Positions 41,201 to 51,035 are shown, counted from the first letter of the stretch. The stretch is 64,000 nt of DNA from Cymbomonas tetramitiformis (GCA_001247695.2 LGRX02035490.1:89620-153619), one strand, 5' to 3'. The notes: generated by a model from the letters alone, not told the origin. Program-made: numbers and translations.

Positions 41201-43461
41201 CTGGTGATCGATTACCGGCTCCTCAACCGCCAGACAGTTAAGGACAAGTATCCTCTCCCAGACATCCAGATGATGTTCGACGAGATGCAGGGTGCGAAGT
41301 TCTTCTCTTCGTTCGACGCGGTGGATGGCTTCGGCAAGTACCGATGGCACCAGGAGATGTCGAGAAGACCGCCTTCACCACCCAGATGGGGTCATATGAG
41401 TGGTTGGTCATGCCGCAGGGGCTGCAGAATTCACCGTCTCAGTACCAGCGACGGATGCAGCGGGCCTTGGGCCATCTCCCATTTGTCCGGATCTTCATCG
41501 ATGACGTGGTCGTCTTCAGCAACACCGCTGCAGAGCACTACGAACACGTCAAGCAACTGCTCCTGACGTGCAGGGAGAAGGGCGTCTTCCTCAAGAGGTC
41601 CAAGTGCCAACTGTTGAAGAAATCCTTGCGGTTCCTTGGCCACTGTATCTCCGCGGATGGCTGCAGACCCCAACACGACAAGGTGGCTGCAGTGAGGGAC
41701 TGGCCCGAGCTGGAGACGGTTACTCACGTCAGGCAGTTCTTGGGCCTGGCGGGGTATTACCGCAGGTTCATTCACTGCTTCTCCGAGATCGCTCAGCCCC
41801 TCACCCGGTTGACCAAGTCGGACGTACCCTGCGAGTGGGGTCCCATGCAGCAGTGGGCCTTCGAGGAGCTGAAGAAGGCCCTCACCTCAGCGCCAGTGCT
41901 CGCCTTGCCCAACATTAAGGGTGCCGCAGACGGCACAGCACCTTTCGTGGTGCAGACGGATGCTAGCGGCATCGCTCTTGGGGGAGTACTGATGCAAGAC
42001 AATGGAGATGGTCTTCAACAGCGACAGCGCGAACAGTTTGATCGCAGGCACGGGCAGCGGGAGTATGCTGTTGGAGATCTGGTCTGGATAGAGGCGAAAC
42101 ACCTTACGGAGAAGGTGATGGATCGCTCCATCTGCAGGAAACTGACCAAGCGCTGGCATGGACCAGTCCCTGTGACCGAACGCTTCTTCAGTGATGTACA
42201 GATGACCATATCAGAGGTCGACAGAGGAGCTCCAGTAGCCTACCGCCTACGCCTCCCTCCTCACTGGCGGATTCACGACGTGTTCGCTCAACATCGCCTC
42301 AAACCGTACACCAGCGGTCAAGATGCTTTCGCCGCACGCGATCACCTAGCAGTACCTGAAGAGGTGGTAGTGGACGGTCAGAAGGAAGCACACGTTGAGC
42401 GCATTCTTGCACGTCGGGTGCGGTCTGTTCGAGGAAAAGAGGTGGAAGAGTGGAAGGTTCGCTGGACTGGCTACTCCAAAGCTCACGACCAATGGAGGAC
42501 GCGTGATAAACTTGAACGCGGAAGTCCACTTCAACAGCTTCGTGAATTCGAGCAAGCGAGACTGCACATGGAAGCGCAAGTCCGCGACGAAGCCACTCGG
42601 CGACGCGAGCAACGCGGCCGTCACTCCGCTCAAGCCGGAATGACACTGGCCCACCTCATCACTAATCCCTGCGATGAACTGGACCAGCTCGAACAGATGG
42701 AATATGATACCCCCCTGCCGTGGGAACGCCAAGAGCGCGTGGAAGATGGGTCGTTGGCACTGGTGACAGAGCTGCTGGCGATACAGACGAAAGCAACCCA
42801 CACGCCCAGGATTCTCGTACTTTTCAGCGGTACTGGCTCAGTAGAGAGGGAATTCCTAAATTGCTTCCCCTCCGCTTCAGTGGTGACCCTCGACTCCGGG
42901 CATATCTGGCAACCCACTCATGTGTGTGACATCCTGCAATGGGACTACAAACAATACCCGCCTGGATTCTTCGATGTCGTTTGGGCAAGTCCCCCCTGCA
43001 GGCAGTACAGTCAAGCGCGCACCACTGGTGGACCCCCTGACCTTCCCCAGGCTGACAAAATCGTACGACGAGCATTGCAGATCATTGACTACCTGGATCC
43101 GAAACATTGGTTCATGGAAAACCCCAGAGGTCGCTTCCCTAACGCGCTACGACTTCGCCCTATGATGCGCCAGCTCCCTCCTCCGCTGGTGTGTACCTAC
43201 TGCATGTACGGTACGCAGTACATGAAGCCCACCTGCATATGGACGAACTCAGCGCCACCCTCGCCCCTGCTACGCTGTACTACTTCAACACCGTGTGCGT
43301 GCAGATGGGCAACCGGTGCTCATCCAGAGACTGCTCAGCTTGGACCTCACCCGCAGCAGACTGGAGCAGGCCGATCTGCGAGTGTATATCCCGTGCCAGC
43401 ACTTCTGCTACGACAACTTTTCCGACATTTACGCCTCCGCAAAACTGAAGACCCGCTTTAG
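38297..43461 (+). pseudogene. pol: Decayed Ty3/gypsy chromovirus-like Pol with C-terminal methyltransferase
   Basis: Pol is split by frameshifts at about 38880, 39868 and 41340. In order: a low-complexity linker with SPTTSGTTHV repeats; an aspartic protease (LIDSGAS, 40261-40281); a reverse transcriptase with KELRLVIDYR, YPLPDI and FIDD (41494-41505); and the start of RNase H (QTDAS, 41953). The rest of RNase H and the integrase zinc-binding and DDE core are deleted: the frame jumps from DNGDGLQ to REQFDRRHG...YAVGDLVW, the integrase C-terminal region. A chromodomain (about 42388-42530, HVERIL...WKVRWTGY) and a methyltransferase domain (42808-43461) follow. It is not autonomous in this form. 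Confidence 0.85.
42808..43461 (+). CDS. C5-type DNA methyltransferase domain fused to Ty3 Pol
   Basis: This domain is in frame with the upstream chromodomain and has no lesion. It shows motif I (ILVLFSGTGS), a conserved DILQWDYK block, the catalytic SPPC (Cys codon 42997-42999), FMENP (Glu codon 43117), an RLRP motif VIII candidate, CTYC and IWTN. Each block has a counterpart, in order and similar spacing, in the PLV A enzyme at 3734-4294, including the end (TPC ... G.H...AQ). Capture of cytosine methyltransferases by eukaryotic retrotransposons has been reported in some algae and dinoflagellates; the closeness to a virus enzyme in the same locus is the unusual point. It would methylate cytosine in DNA, perhaps its own copies. 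Confidence 0.85.
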   Translation, partial: RILVLFSGTGSVEREFLNCFPSASVVTLDSGHIWQPTHVCDILQWDYKQYPPGFFDVVWASPPCRQYSQARTTGGPPDLPQADKIVRRALQIIDYLDPKHWFMENPRGRFPNALRLRPMMRQLPPPLVCTYCMYGTQYMKPTCIWTNSAPPSPLLRCTTSTPCACRWATGAHPETAQLGPHPQQTGAGRSASVYPVPALLLRQLFRHLRLRKTEDPL

Positions 43462-43635
43462 ATTCCAAGTGGCACCCTTCTTCTTGAAAGTGGTGCCCTG
43501 GTAGCGGCAGGCAAACTATGCTCGAAGAGGGACCAGAGAACCTAAGAACTGGGAACAACAAGGAACCAGAAAACCTAAGAACTGGAACTTAGATGGGTAC
43601 CTTAGCGGAGTGATCCCAGGAGGTAGACCACTCCT

Positions 43636-43649
43636 AAGGGGGGGAGAGT
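43636..43649 (+). other. Polypurine tract of the Ty3 element
   Basis: The purine run AAGGGGGGGAGAG lies immediately before the TGTGCCC start of the 3' LTR, the standard position for plus-strand priming. The segment 43462-43635 is a short untranslated spacer with a GAACC(T)AAGAACTGG-type duplication. Confidence 0.75.
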
Positions 43650-44335
43650 TGTGCCCGGAGGCACAGCGTGAGCCGATATGCCTATGCGTCCGTATGTGTG
43701 TCATCGGGGGTAATCTGGGATTGGCACGATGACAGTGAAATTGGGCTTGAAATCACGATGAGAATGAATACCAGATGTCCGGGGTATGACAGTATGACAC
43801 TATGACAGTATGACAGTATGACACTATAGTAGTATGACAGTACTGTGGGGGGTGTCATCGTGGAACTCAGTCAGACCCTCGAAGAATGGTCAGATTCGCA
43901 TCGGGGTTGAAAAGACAATGAAATCGAATATCAGATATCAAGGTTATGACAGTATGACAGTATGACGCTATGACAGTATGACAGTATGACAGTACAGTAG
44001 TATGACAGTACTGTGGGGCAGTCATCGTGTCAATCTGTCGGCATAACATCTGAATCGAGAATGACGGATCGGAATTAGAAATGAGATCGGATCGGGAATT
44101 GAACGTTGAGCCGAAGTGTGACATCGGCTCTCGAGTGGTTGACCCTGCAACCTGAGTGACGAGTGAATAAGTGGAGCACTTGAGAAGTGTTTAGCCTTCA
44201 GAACTCGGAACCGAATTATCGTTTGTACCTCAATCTGGCCCTGATCCAGTATATTATAAAAATCCGAATTGTGTACCTTTGCACGTTCAATCAAAAACAT
44301 ATCTCCGAGCATCTGTCGTAGTGCCCACGGGCACA
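43650..44335 (+). mobile_element. 3' LTR of the Ty3 element
   Basis: The 686-bp LTR starts TGTGCCC and ends GGGCACA, a perfect 7-bp terminal inverted repeat. It contains two imperfect direct copies of a block of about 175 bp, each with a TATGACAG microsatellite and a GACAGTACTGTGGGG ending, and a TATA box (TATATTATAAAA) at about 44250. The right edge cuts the PLV B major capsid gene. No matching 5' LTR exists in the window. Confidence 0.85.
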
Positions 44336-45402
44336 CATTTTGTCATATATTGGTCAGCTTTCGCCACACACATCGAATTGAAATATCCTAATGCATCGTT
44401 TCGGTAATTTGGAATATAAAGATTATTCACATTGAATTGTCCACTTCCTAATCTTCCAGATTTGAAGTCAAAGTAACTTGGTATATAAGTAGGACCGATT
44501 TTATTGTCGATTTGCACAAGACCGAGAGATTTGGTTTGATAATCCCCTATACGTTGGACAGCATATATTTCATCAATCGATTGAGAACTTAAACTAAATC
44601 GTGTAGATTTATTCATACCGTCGTGTGAAGATGTGAAAGAATAGTAATTCTTGAACGGAATTTCAAGAAATCCATCTCTTTTTAATTTTGCGTCGACTGC
44701 CGAATCATAGACTCCATTTGAGAAGGTAATAGTTTCAATTGTAAAATAAAGTTTTTGTAAAGTAAATCTTCCACCTGAAATTAAAGCTTGTTGACCGTCG
44801 TTATTTAAACCATTTCCTAATCCCAAGCTATTTTGAACAGCACCTAAAACTTCCGGACCATGCAAATAAAATCGAAGTTGAATAGGTGGCAAAAGAGATG
44901 TATCTAAATAACTCGGCTCGCTCTCTCCTATAAAGCTTTTAAATTCTTGAATTATAAAAGGTCGAAATGTTTTATAATAATCAAGGTCGGTCACTTCAAT
45001 TTCTTGGTTTTGTAAAACTCTTTGATAACTAATTTCTTTATTTAAAGTAGTTTGTAAATTGTCTAGAACCGTAGCGACGGTGCTATAACCATTATAACCA
45101 CTCTGGATTTGCACACCTCCAGCCGTGCATTCTACCCGAGAGATTAATTTTTCTAAACCATTTGGAAGCATTGTTCTCAAAAAATCAGCACCTCCCGGAA
45201 TGGTAATATCGGCTTCGTTCGCTCGAGCTTCACAATGCATCGAAAGTGATTTTAAATTTATAATTACGTTTGACGGAAGATTTAGAGTGATTGTAGAATT
45301 ATTTGTTGCGGTGTCTTGATTTGTGGTTTCAAGCCTAAAATAATTAGTGCTATACCCGGAAACTTTTTGAAGTGCGTACGCAAGAGTTAATGGCAAAGAC
45401 AT
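44336..45402 (-). pseudogene. Major capsid protein of PLV B, truncated by Ty3 LTR
   Basis: This PLV-type major capsid protein starts at ATG 45402 (MSLPLTLAYALQK) with a TATAATATATTA box upstream. It is collinear with 15960-17207 and keeps the N-terminal 35 residues that are lost there. The coding sequence breaks after residues KADQYMTKC at 44336, where the LTR begins, so the last 80 or so residues are missing; the few codons beyond belong to the LTR. The family builds the icosahedral shell from trimers of a double jelly-roll fold (family knowledge). Confidence 0.9.
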
Positions 45403-45442
45403 TCTTTTATATATAATATATTAGTAACATAAATAAAAAAAT

Positions 45443-46429
45443 TTAAAATTGTGAAAGTTCTTTGATAATTATTGACATAGAATAACTTATACTTCCGTCC
45501 CGTGCTTCCGTGGGGGAAACTAAAGGTATGGGTCTATTTTTAGAGTCGGTCAAGACAAATTTTAATTCAGTCAATTGTGATCCTGAAATGTCAATAGCAA
45601 AATTGTCATTTGGATTTAAAAAATCTATAAAGTTTGTAGTCAAGTCATTTGGTAAAAGAATTTTAGCAAAAATATCGCTAGCAATTAAAGAAGTGCTATC
45701 ACTACTTATAGCGGATAAATTTGTAGACTCAACATTGTTAGTAGGCAAACTTGATATTCGCAAATATAGTGCATCATTTGTTTGCAAATTACAAGGATAA
45801 TAACTTTCGAATATTGTGTCCGCTGTTTTTATTTCGAATAAATCAATTAATTGAGAAACATTTGATAAATTGTTAGTTTGTCTATTTACACGCCCGCCTA
45901 AAATTTCGTCGGCGTCGTTATATTTGCTTGGACCTATAACTTTAGTTTGTAGTTCAGCTTGCAAAGGATTGTTTGCATTGAATTCATTTCTAACTGAAAA
46001 AGAAACAAACTTAATATTCGGAACTGCAATTGATAAAGTAATTTTAAACTTATTTTTATAATCTACAGGGTTACCATTATATTCTACGGTAACCGTTCCG
46101 GTATATGCAAATTCATTATCTAAAACTGCTTTTATATTTGTACTTAAAACTGTTTCTAATTGAGATAATTCTGTATAATTTGCAAAAGGAATTTCTACGG
46201 GAAATAATTTATTAGTATCGATTTTTCCTATAAAGAATATTCCATTAAAATTATTAATAGTGTACCATGTTTTAGCAGCCGAAAAGGAATTCAAGACAAC
46301 ACGTAATTTACTTGTAGCTCTATAATTTAATAAAGCTGTAGGTATATTTACATCTATTCTTCGAGAATCACCTGCCGAATTTTCTTCACGATTTAAATAT
46401 ATAGTTCGTGATGAAATTATATTATTCAT
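45443..46429 (-). CDS. Minor capsid (penton-like) protein of PLV B, intact
   Basis: The 328-aa protein starts MNNIISSRTIYLNRE and ends 40 bp before the major capsid ATG. It aligns throughout with 10847-11830, where the homolog has an internal stop. Sequence is rich in beta-prone and Asn residues, in keeping with a jelly-roll capsid component, but the fold cannot be proven by eye. Gene order (small protein, minor capsid, major capsid) is the same in both copies. Confidence 0.75.
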   Translation of the reverse strand: MNNIISSRTIYLNREENSAGDSRRIDVNIPTALLNYRATSKLRVVLNSFSAAKTWYTINNFNGIFFIGKIDTNKLFPVEIPFANYTELSQLETVLSTNIKAVLDNEFAYTGTVTVEYNGNPVDYKNKFKITLSIAVPNIKFVSFSVRNEFNANNPLQAELQTKVIGPSKYNDADEILGGRVNRQTNNLSNVSQLIDLFEIKTADTIFESYYPCNLQTNDALYLRISSLPTNNVESTNLSAISSDSTSLIASDIFAKILLPNDLTTNFIDFLNPNDNFAIDISGSQLTELKFVLTDSKNRPIPLVSPTEARDGSISYSMSIIIKELSQF

Positions 46430-46637
46430 TATCTATACTAATAAAAGATTGATTTTTAATATTTGCTTCCGTGTCCCTAATTTTTGGTTTAGAAATTTCG
46501 ATATTTCCATTGGCTAATTCAGTGTAATATTCGGTTCTATTTAAATAATCATCTACTAAAAGTTCAATATGTGCTTTGGGAATATTTTTGAATATTCTTT
46601 CGGCTTCCACAATTAAAAGATCTTTTTCTATATTCAT
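46422..46637 (-). CDS. Small conserved PLV protein upstream of minor capsid gene, copy B
   Basis: The 71-aa product matches the protein at 10627-10863 (shared LLVDDYLNR / LIIDDYIAR and NGN). Its stop overlaps the minor capsid start by 8 bp and its ATG overlaps the stop of the upstream DUF5754-like gene by 4 bp, which makes a tight four-gene block. Function unknown. Confidence 0.7.
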   Translation of the reverse strand: MNIEKDLLIVEAERIFKNIPKAHIELLVDDYLNRTEYYTELANGNIEISKPKIRDTEANIKNQSFISIDNE

Positions 46638-46867
46638 TTTAAATTAAATGTTCTTTTATATTTATTAATATTTTTTTCTAATAAAGTGGAATTACCCCAT
46701 AATAAATGTTTTGAAAGCGAACCGGGAGTATCACATGTACTCCAATTTTCATTGGGTTTATGACGTTTGAGATAATTAAATTTTCTTTTTATATCTTTAT
46801 TTGTAGTAAAATCTGTATAACCTTTTGCACCGAAATGAACAGTTTTTAAATTATCAAAAATTGCCAT
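46634..46867 (-). CDS. Small conserved viral protein, DUF5754-like
   Basis: The 77-aa protein contains VHFGAKGYTDFTTNKD, RK..YLKRHK.NENW and LSKHLLWG in sequence. This arrangement is well known to me from proteins of large DNA viruses and PLVs; the label DUF5754 is from memory. A basic N- and C-terminus suggests nucleic acid contact. Its start shares a base with the TAA of a possible 20-codon upstream frame (46867-46929). Confidence 0.75.
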   Translation of the reverse strand: MAIFDNLKTVHFGAKGYTDFTTNKDIKRKFNYLKRHKPNENWSTCDTPGSLSKHLLWGNSTLLEKNINKYKRTFNLK

Positions 46868-46929
46868 TAATTTTTTATCTTTTTTGTAGACTTTTTAATT
46901 TTTACAGTTTTATATTTACAATTTGCCAT
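46867..46929 (-). CDS. Possible 20-aa basic peptide
   Basis: The frame MANCKYKTVKIKKSTKKIKN ends in a TAATG overlap with the next gene. It is preceded by an AT-rich ATATATAATATAAA box like other viral promoters here. The peptide is very basic. It is too short for firm support. Confidence 0.3.
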   Translation of the reverse strand: MANCKYKTVKIKKSTKKIKN

Positions 46930-46944
46930 TTTATATTATATATC

Positions 46945-48415
46945 TTATGGATTTATTACACCGACTTTTATAGGTGTTGAACTATTGCCGTCATACTCGA
47001 CATATTTAATTCCCTTTTTAAAATTACCTGAATTTATGTTTCTATTTTCATAACTTACTCCGGTTGTAGGCGAAAATAGCTTTTTATCTTGCTTTTGTTC
47101 TTCCCGTTATTTTTCTAATTTTTCCGGTAATTGGGTCATAACTAGGGACTTTTTCTATATTTTTTTCTTCAATTGGATGCAACCCTAAATATTTTCGTAA
47201 ATAATTCTTTTCTTCTAGACTCTCTTTAATTCCCACGGTATCCATAAAATCTGTAAAATTAATAGGGGGCGCTTCGTTTAACAATGCACCTTCTAACACA
47301 CCTTGAGTCGTTCTAAAATAATGTTCATCTTTAGAATTTGTTGGTTGACAGTATCCAAAATAACCACCCATAACTGAACCGCCTATAGCATTTGCGAAAC
47401 CAAATCTAGATCTTGCCGTGGAAACTCTTTCGGTTTGGGCATAATTTTCGGTATACATTTGCTCTATATCATGTAATTTTACAAGATCATTTTCAGTTCC
47501 CGGTTTTGGATTGACATGAATAATTTCATAATTAGAATTTGGATGAGGTTTAATTCTTGCCGGTAATGAAACTAAATCTCCTTCCGTTGAATAAACATAT
47601 TGTTTTTCCGTTGGTGTATTTACCGGTTTTTGCAAGGGATTAATAGCTGGATTAAAATGATGACCCTCGACATTATATTTTTCGGCAATAAAATTGCTTT
47701 GTCCGGCGCCGTTTGAGTGGCCGGTTACCGAAATTTTGTAATTATTTCCAAATTTTTTAAAAACATTTTCATATCTTTGGGATGCTTCGTTATATCTTTG
47801 AGTTGTGCGTTGTTTGCCTATAGTTGTTAATAAATTCACATACCAATCTTCAAAATTACTTAACCTATTAGGGTTTTTAGAAATTGTTTCTAATTTGTAA
47901 AATTCAGCGTCACTTCCACGATATGCTATAATTACTTCTTTATTTATAGAATTAACTAATGTAACCGAATTTCTTCCGCTTAATGTAGGGTCTATTTGAA
48001 AATTTGGAAGCTCTCTCATTATTTTATTTAATTTTGCTTTATTGTCGTGACTAAATGCATAGGCTGAATTTGCAGCCAAAGCATATTTTTTTTGAATGGG
48101 ATTATCAAATTTAATTGTTTTTTTTCCAAGAAAATTATTTATGGCTTGATTTGGAATATTTTTGAAATCTGCATGTATTGCATTCAATAGTTCCGCCGTT
48201 TGTTTCTTTATTTTTTGTGATGTAAAATCATTATCTTTAATTTTTGGAATTCTCTCAAACGGCGTAGAATCTTTGTTATTACTTTTATTATTTTGTATTT
48301 TTTTGAAAATTTCATTTTCAAATTTAAAATCATTACTTTTAAAATTGGTGTCATCTACAATTTTCGCTTTTTGACAAAATATATTTGAAGGATTATTATC
48401 ACAAAATGTATTCAT
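46945..48415 (-). pseudogene. Lipase-like (alpha/beta hydrolase) PLV protein, copy B
   Basis: The frame 48415-47084 encodes 443 aa with an IAYRGSDAEF segment and the nucleophile elbow GHSNG (G-x-S-x-G), followed by Asp and His candidates (STEGDLVS, KLHDIEQ), the pattern of class 3 lipases. After residues KITGR (about 47107) the frame breaks; a neighbouring frame continues with EEQKQDKKLFSPTTGVSYEN and ends at 46945, so a 1-nt loss in the G run is likely near the C-terminus. The catalytic part is intact. Its homolog in copy A (9304-10637) lies at the same place before the capsid genes, so it is probably packaged in the virion. Confidence 0.75.
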
Positions 48416-48440
48416 AAATTATTAAATTAATAATTTCATT

Positions 48441-48710
48441 TTAATATAAATTTCCCCGAATACGACGAGCAATTTGCATTTGTTGTCGAATATACGGGCG
48501 AGCTTCCAAATTGAAAATTGTTTTGGCTAAAGCTTTGCTTTGATTATCAGGTAATTTTTTATAATTAGGTAATTTGGGAGCAACAAGCTTTGTGGATACT
48601 TTTGAAGGTTTTATAACTTTTAGATTTTTAGACTTGGTTATGCTTTTCTTTGATGCATGATATTCACGTGAGCATTCTTTTAATTTTTCTATCCAATTTT
48701 CTCGAGACAT
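48441..48710 (-). CDS. Small basic PLV protein
   Basis: The 89-aa product starts MSRENWIEKLKECSREYH and is rich in Lys, Ser and Arg. It ends with an Arg-rich segment (RRIRGNLY). A helical, DNA-binding or core protein is plausible. It is the second gene in the minus-strand series 49310-44336, and 24-25 bp separate it from its neighbours. No copy in PLV A. Confidence 0.6.
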   Translation of the reverse strand: MSRENWIEKLKECSREYHASKKSITKSKNLKVIKPSKVSTKLVAPKLPNYKKLPDNQSKALAKTIFNLEARPYIRQQMQIARRIRGNLY

Positions 48711-48734
48711 ATAATTTATAATATGATAAAATTT

Positions 48735-49310
48735 TTAATTGTTATTTGTAGTACGTGAACGTGTTTTTGCCGGTGAGAAATTTCTATTAGGAGACGTCGG
48801 GTTTCTTCGATCTACACCGGTAATAACAACGGGATCACTTGGTAAAGAAAAGGATAATGCTTGTCTTAATAGTGGATTTACAACTGTCCTTGATGAAGGA
48901 CCAGATTCGCCTTGATTTTCGGGTGTGTTTAACGGAGATGGAGAAAAATCTTCACGAAGTCTTTTTAAACCTGAATTAATTTCTTCAGTGTCAATTTCAC
49001 TCAACAATTCTTCTTCTTCTTCGAAACTTATTGGAGTGGATTGTGAAGAAAACTCTTCTTGCATAATATATTTTGGAAAATCAAAATCATGTTTTAATTC
49101 TTTAGTCAAATGCATAGGATTTATAGGAGAATTTGTTAGATCAAAATAAAATAATTCAGGATTTGAACTAGGTACGGTCATACTATAGCTATTTTTAGAA
49201 AGATTGCCATAACTTTTAAACATTTTTTGAGAATTTGGTACTTTATTTGTTATATCCATCATTTTTAAACATTGTTGTTTTGTGTACGCGTCGGTTAATT
49301 GCGGTCTCAT
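48735..49310 (-). CDS. PLV protein with Ser/Pro-rich tail, unknown function
   Basis: The 191-aa protein begins MRPQLTDAYTKQQCLKMMD, has an acidic middle segment (FEEEEELLSEIDTEE) and a Ser/Pro/Arg-rich C-terminus (NRNFSPAKTRSRTTNNN). It looks partly disordered. It is divergent from the methyltransferase gene at 49357, with 46 bp between starts. It may be a virion or regulatory protein; no family is recognised. Confidence 0.55.
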   Translation of the reverse strand: MRPQLTDAYTKQQCLKMMDITNKVPNSQKMFKSYGNLSKNSYSMTVPSSNPELFYFDLTNSPINPMHLTKELKHDFDFPKYIMQEEFSSQSTPISFEEEEELLSEIDTEEINSGLKRLREDFSPSPLNTPENQGESGPSSRTVVNPLLRQALSFSLPSDPVVITGVDRRNPTSPNRNFSPAKTRSRTTNNN

Positions 49311-49356
49311 TTAGAATTTGTTTAGTATAAAATAGATAAATAAATTTATTAATTTA

Positions 49357-50067
49357 ATGTTTGAAATTCATAATGCAAACTGTTTTGATATTTTCCCTAA
49401 AATAAAGGATAATTCCGTAGATTTATTTGTATTAGATTTACCTTATAACCAAACCGCTTGTAAATGGGATAAAGAAATAATTGATTTAAATTTATTGTGG
49501 AAACATTTGAAGCGTATAGGTAAAGAGAAAACATGTTATATTTTTCTAACCACAACTAAATTTGGACATAAGATAATTGAAAGTAATAAAGCATGGTTTC
49601 GATATGATTTAGTATATTTTAAGAGTATATCTTTAGGATTTTTTCATGCAAATCAAATGCCATTGCGAAGTCACGAGATGATTTATATATTTTATAAAAG
49701 ACTACCTACATCTAACCCGCAAAAAACGCCCGGAAAGCCATATTTTTAATCTAGTGCAAATACTACTAATATATATACCAAACATTGCGCTCGATTACCG
49801 ACCAAATGTGAAGACGGTTATCGATATCCAAAATCAGTTTTGAAATTTTCTAACGGAAATTACAAAAGTAAACATCCATGGTCTAAACCAATAGAATTAA
49901 TGGAATACTTAATTAAATCATATTCACATGAAAATGACCTCGTTTGTGATCCTTTTATGGGTATTGGATCTAGTTTAATTGCTTGTAAAAACAATAATCG
50001 AAAATACATAGGGGTTGAATTAGATAGTGAGTTTTACAAAATTTGCATGGAAAGGACTGAGTCGTAA
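49357..50067 (+). pseudogene. PLV B DNA N6-adenine/N4-cytosine methyltransferase, one in-frame stop
   Basis: Beta-class organisation: the catalytic motif LDLPYN (DPPY type) comes first, at about residues 27-32, and the SAM-binding motif I (DPFMGIGSSLIACK) and IGVELD come near the C-terminus. TAA at 49747-49749 interrupts the frame between the two, and the same frame continues to 50067 without another lesion. The enzyme would methylate the exocyclic amino group of adenine or cytosine. It is unrelated to the C5-type enzyme of copy A and takes a comparable place in the gene order. Confidence 0.8.
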
Positions 50068-50309
50068 TATCTCATAAAGTATTTGGATTTTGACAATTTC
50101 AGTTTGCTAGTGATGATCAGCGCGAAATTTTAGAAAAATAATATTTTCATAAAAAAAATGATTTTAAAAATAAATTTTAATAAATGTCAATGAGGGGGTG
50201 CTCTGACCCCCTTACAAAATGACTGTTGCTAGTTTGTGGAAATAACTTGCACAAACTTGCGAACACCGAAACTTACCCCTCACAAACGACAAACTTTTAA
50301 CTTTTAAAA

Positions 50310-51035
50310 ATGCCGAAAACCCGTCAAAGTAAGCAGCTTGTTGCCGATGAGGTAACTATTGACTTAACCGTTGAATCGGAAGCCTCTCAGCAGGCATCGG
50401 AAGCCGCTCAGCAGGCTGAAACGCATGCCGCGTCGCCGATTGTTCTAACAAGGACTATTCAGCAGGCGTTAGACCGCATGCCCTTGTCAAAAGAAAAAAT
50501 GCAAACTATGAAAAAGCGTTGGCCAGTGCGTCGCGCTGCTCCAAAAGCGCCCACAGGTTTCAGGCCTGCGGCGCTTTTGGCGACAGCGACAGCGCCATCG
50601 GCGACAGCGACAGCGACAGCGACAGCGGCATCGGCAGCGGCATCGGCAGCCGCGGTTGCCCCGCCGCCTCTGTTTGTTTCAACAAGAGTACGTGACCCTG
50701 ATAATCACGTCAAAGTTGCAAGAGGTTGCAGCAACTTCTTTTGCAACAAACCCGAAGAACAGCAGACCGGCACTTGTTTAAAATGCGCACGGAAAGGTTG
50801 CAAAGTTTGCATATTTCGTTCGCAATCGGCCTACTGCGCGGACATGGACGCCGGTGTCAAGTCCGATTGTTGCTGCTATATGTTAAAAGACGAAAACGTA
50901 ACTATGACTGCCTGGGTCGACAAGTACCCAAATGCCTGCAGAGGGTGTTTGCACACCGATGCTTTTTTAAAGGTGTCTTATCCTCTGCCGATTATGGACG
51001 CAAAAACAGAAAGTATGTATGCAAAACGTATTTAG
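50310..51035 (+). CDS. Cys-rich protein of accessory island B
   Basis: The 241-aa protein has a Gln/Ala-rich N-terminus, a low-complexity Ala/Thr stretch from a GCGACA/GCGGCA repeat (50580-50655), and a C-terminal domain with many Cys: CSNFFC, CLKCARKGCKVC, YC, DCCCY, CRGC. These are typical of paired zinc sites. It begins the intermediate-GC island that separates the AT-rich viral blocks. The leader is AC-rich without the AT promoter box of the core genes. No family recognised. Confidence 0.6.
   Translation: MPKTRQSKQLVADEVTIDLTVESEASQQASEAAQQAETHAASPIVLTRTIQQALDRMPLSKEKMQTMKKRWPVRRAAPKAPTGFRPAALLATATAPSATATATATAASAAASAAAVAPPPLFVSTRVRDPDNHVKVARGCSNFFCNKPEEQQTGTCLKCARKGCKVCIFRSQSAYCADMDAGVKSDCCCYMLKDENVTMTAWVDKYPNACRGCLHTDAFLKVSYPLPIMDAKTESMYAKRI

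Noticed and set aside
43295..43504. Additional gene at the end of the Ty3 element in another frame
   Set aside because: It overlaps the methyltransferase domain, whose own frame is supported by homology to its end. The alternative frame has no recognisable motif.
44287..44335. Last codons of the copy B capsid frame (VPVGTTTDARRYVFD)
   Set aside because: These codons lie inside the Ty3 LTR (the VPVG codons are the GGGCAC end of the LTR) and have no match in the copy A capsid protein.
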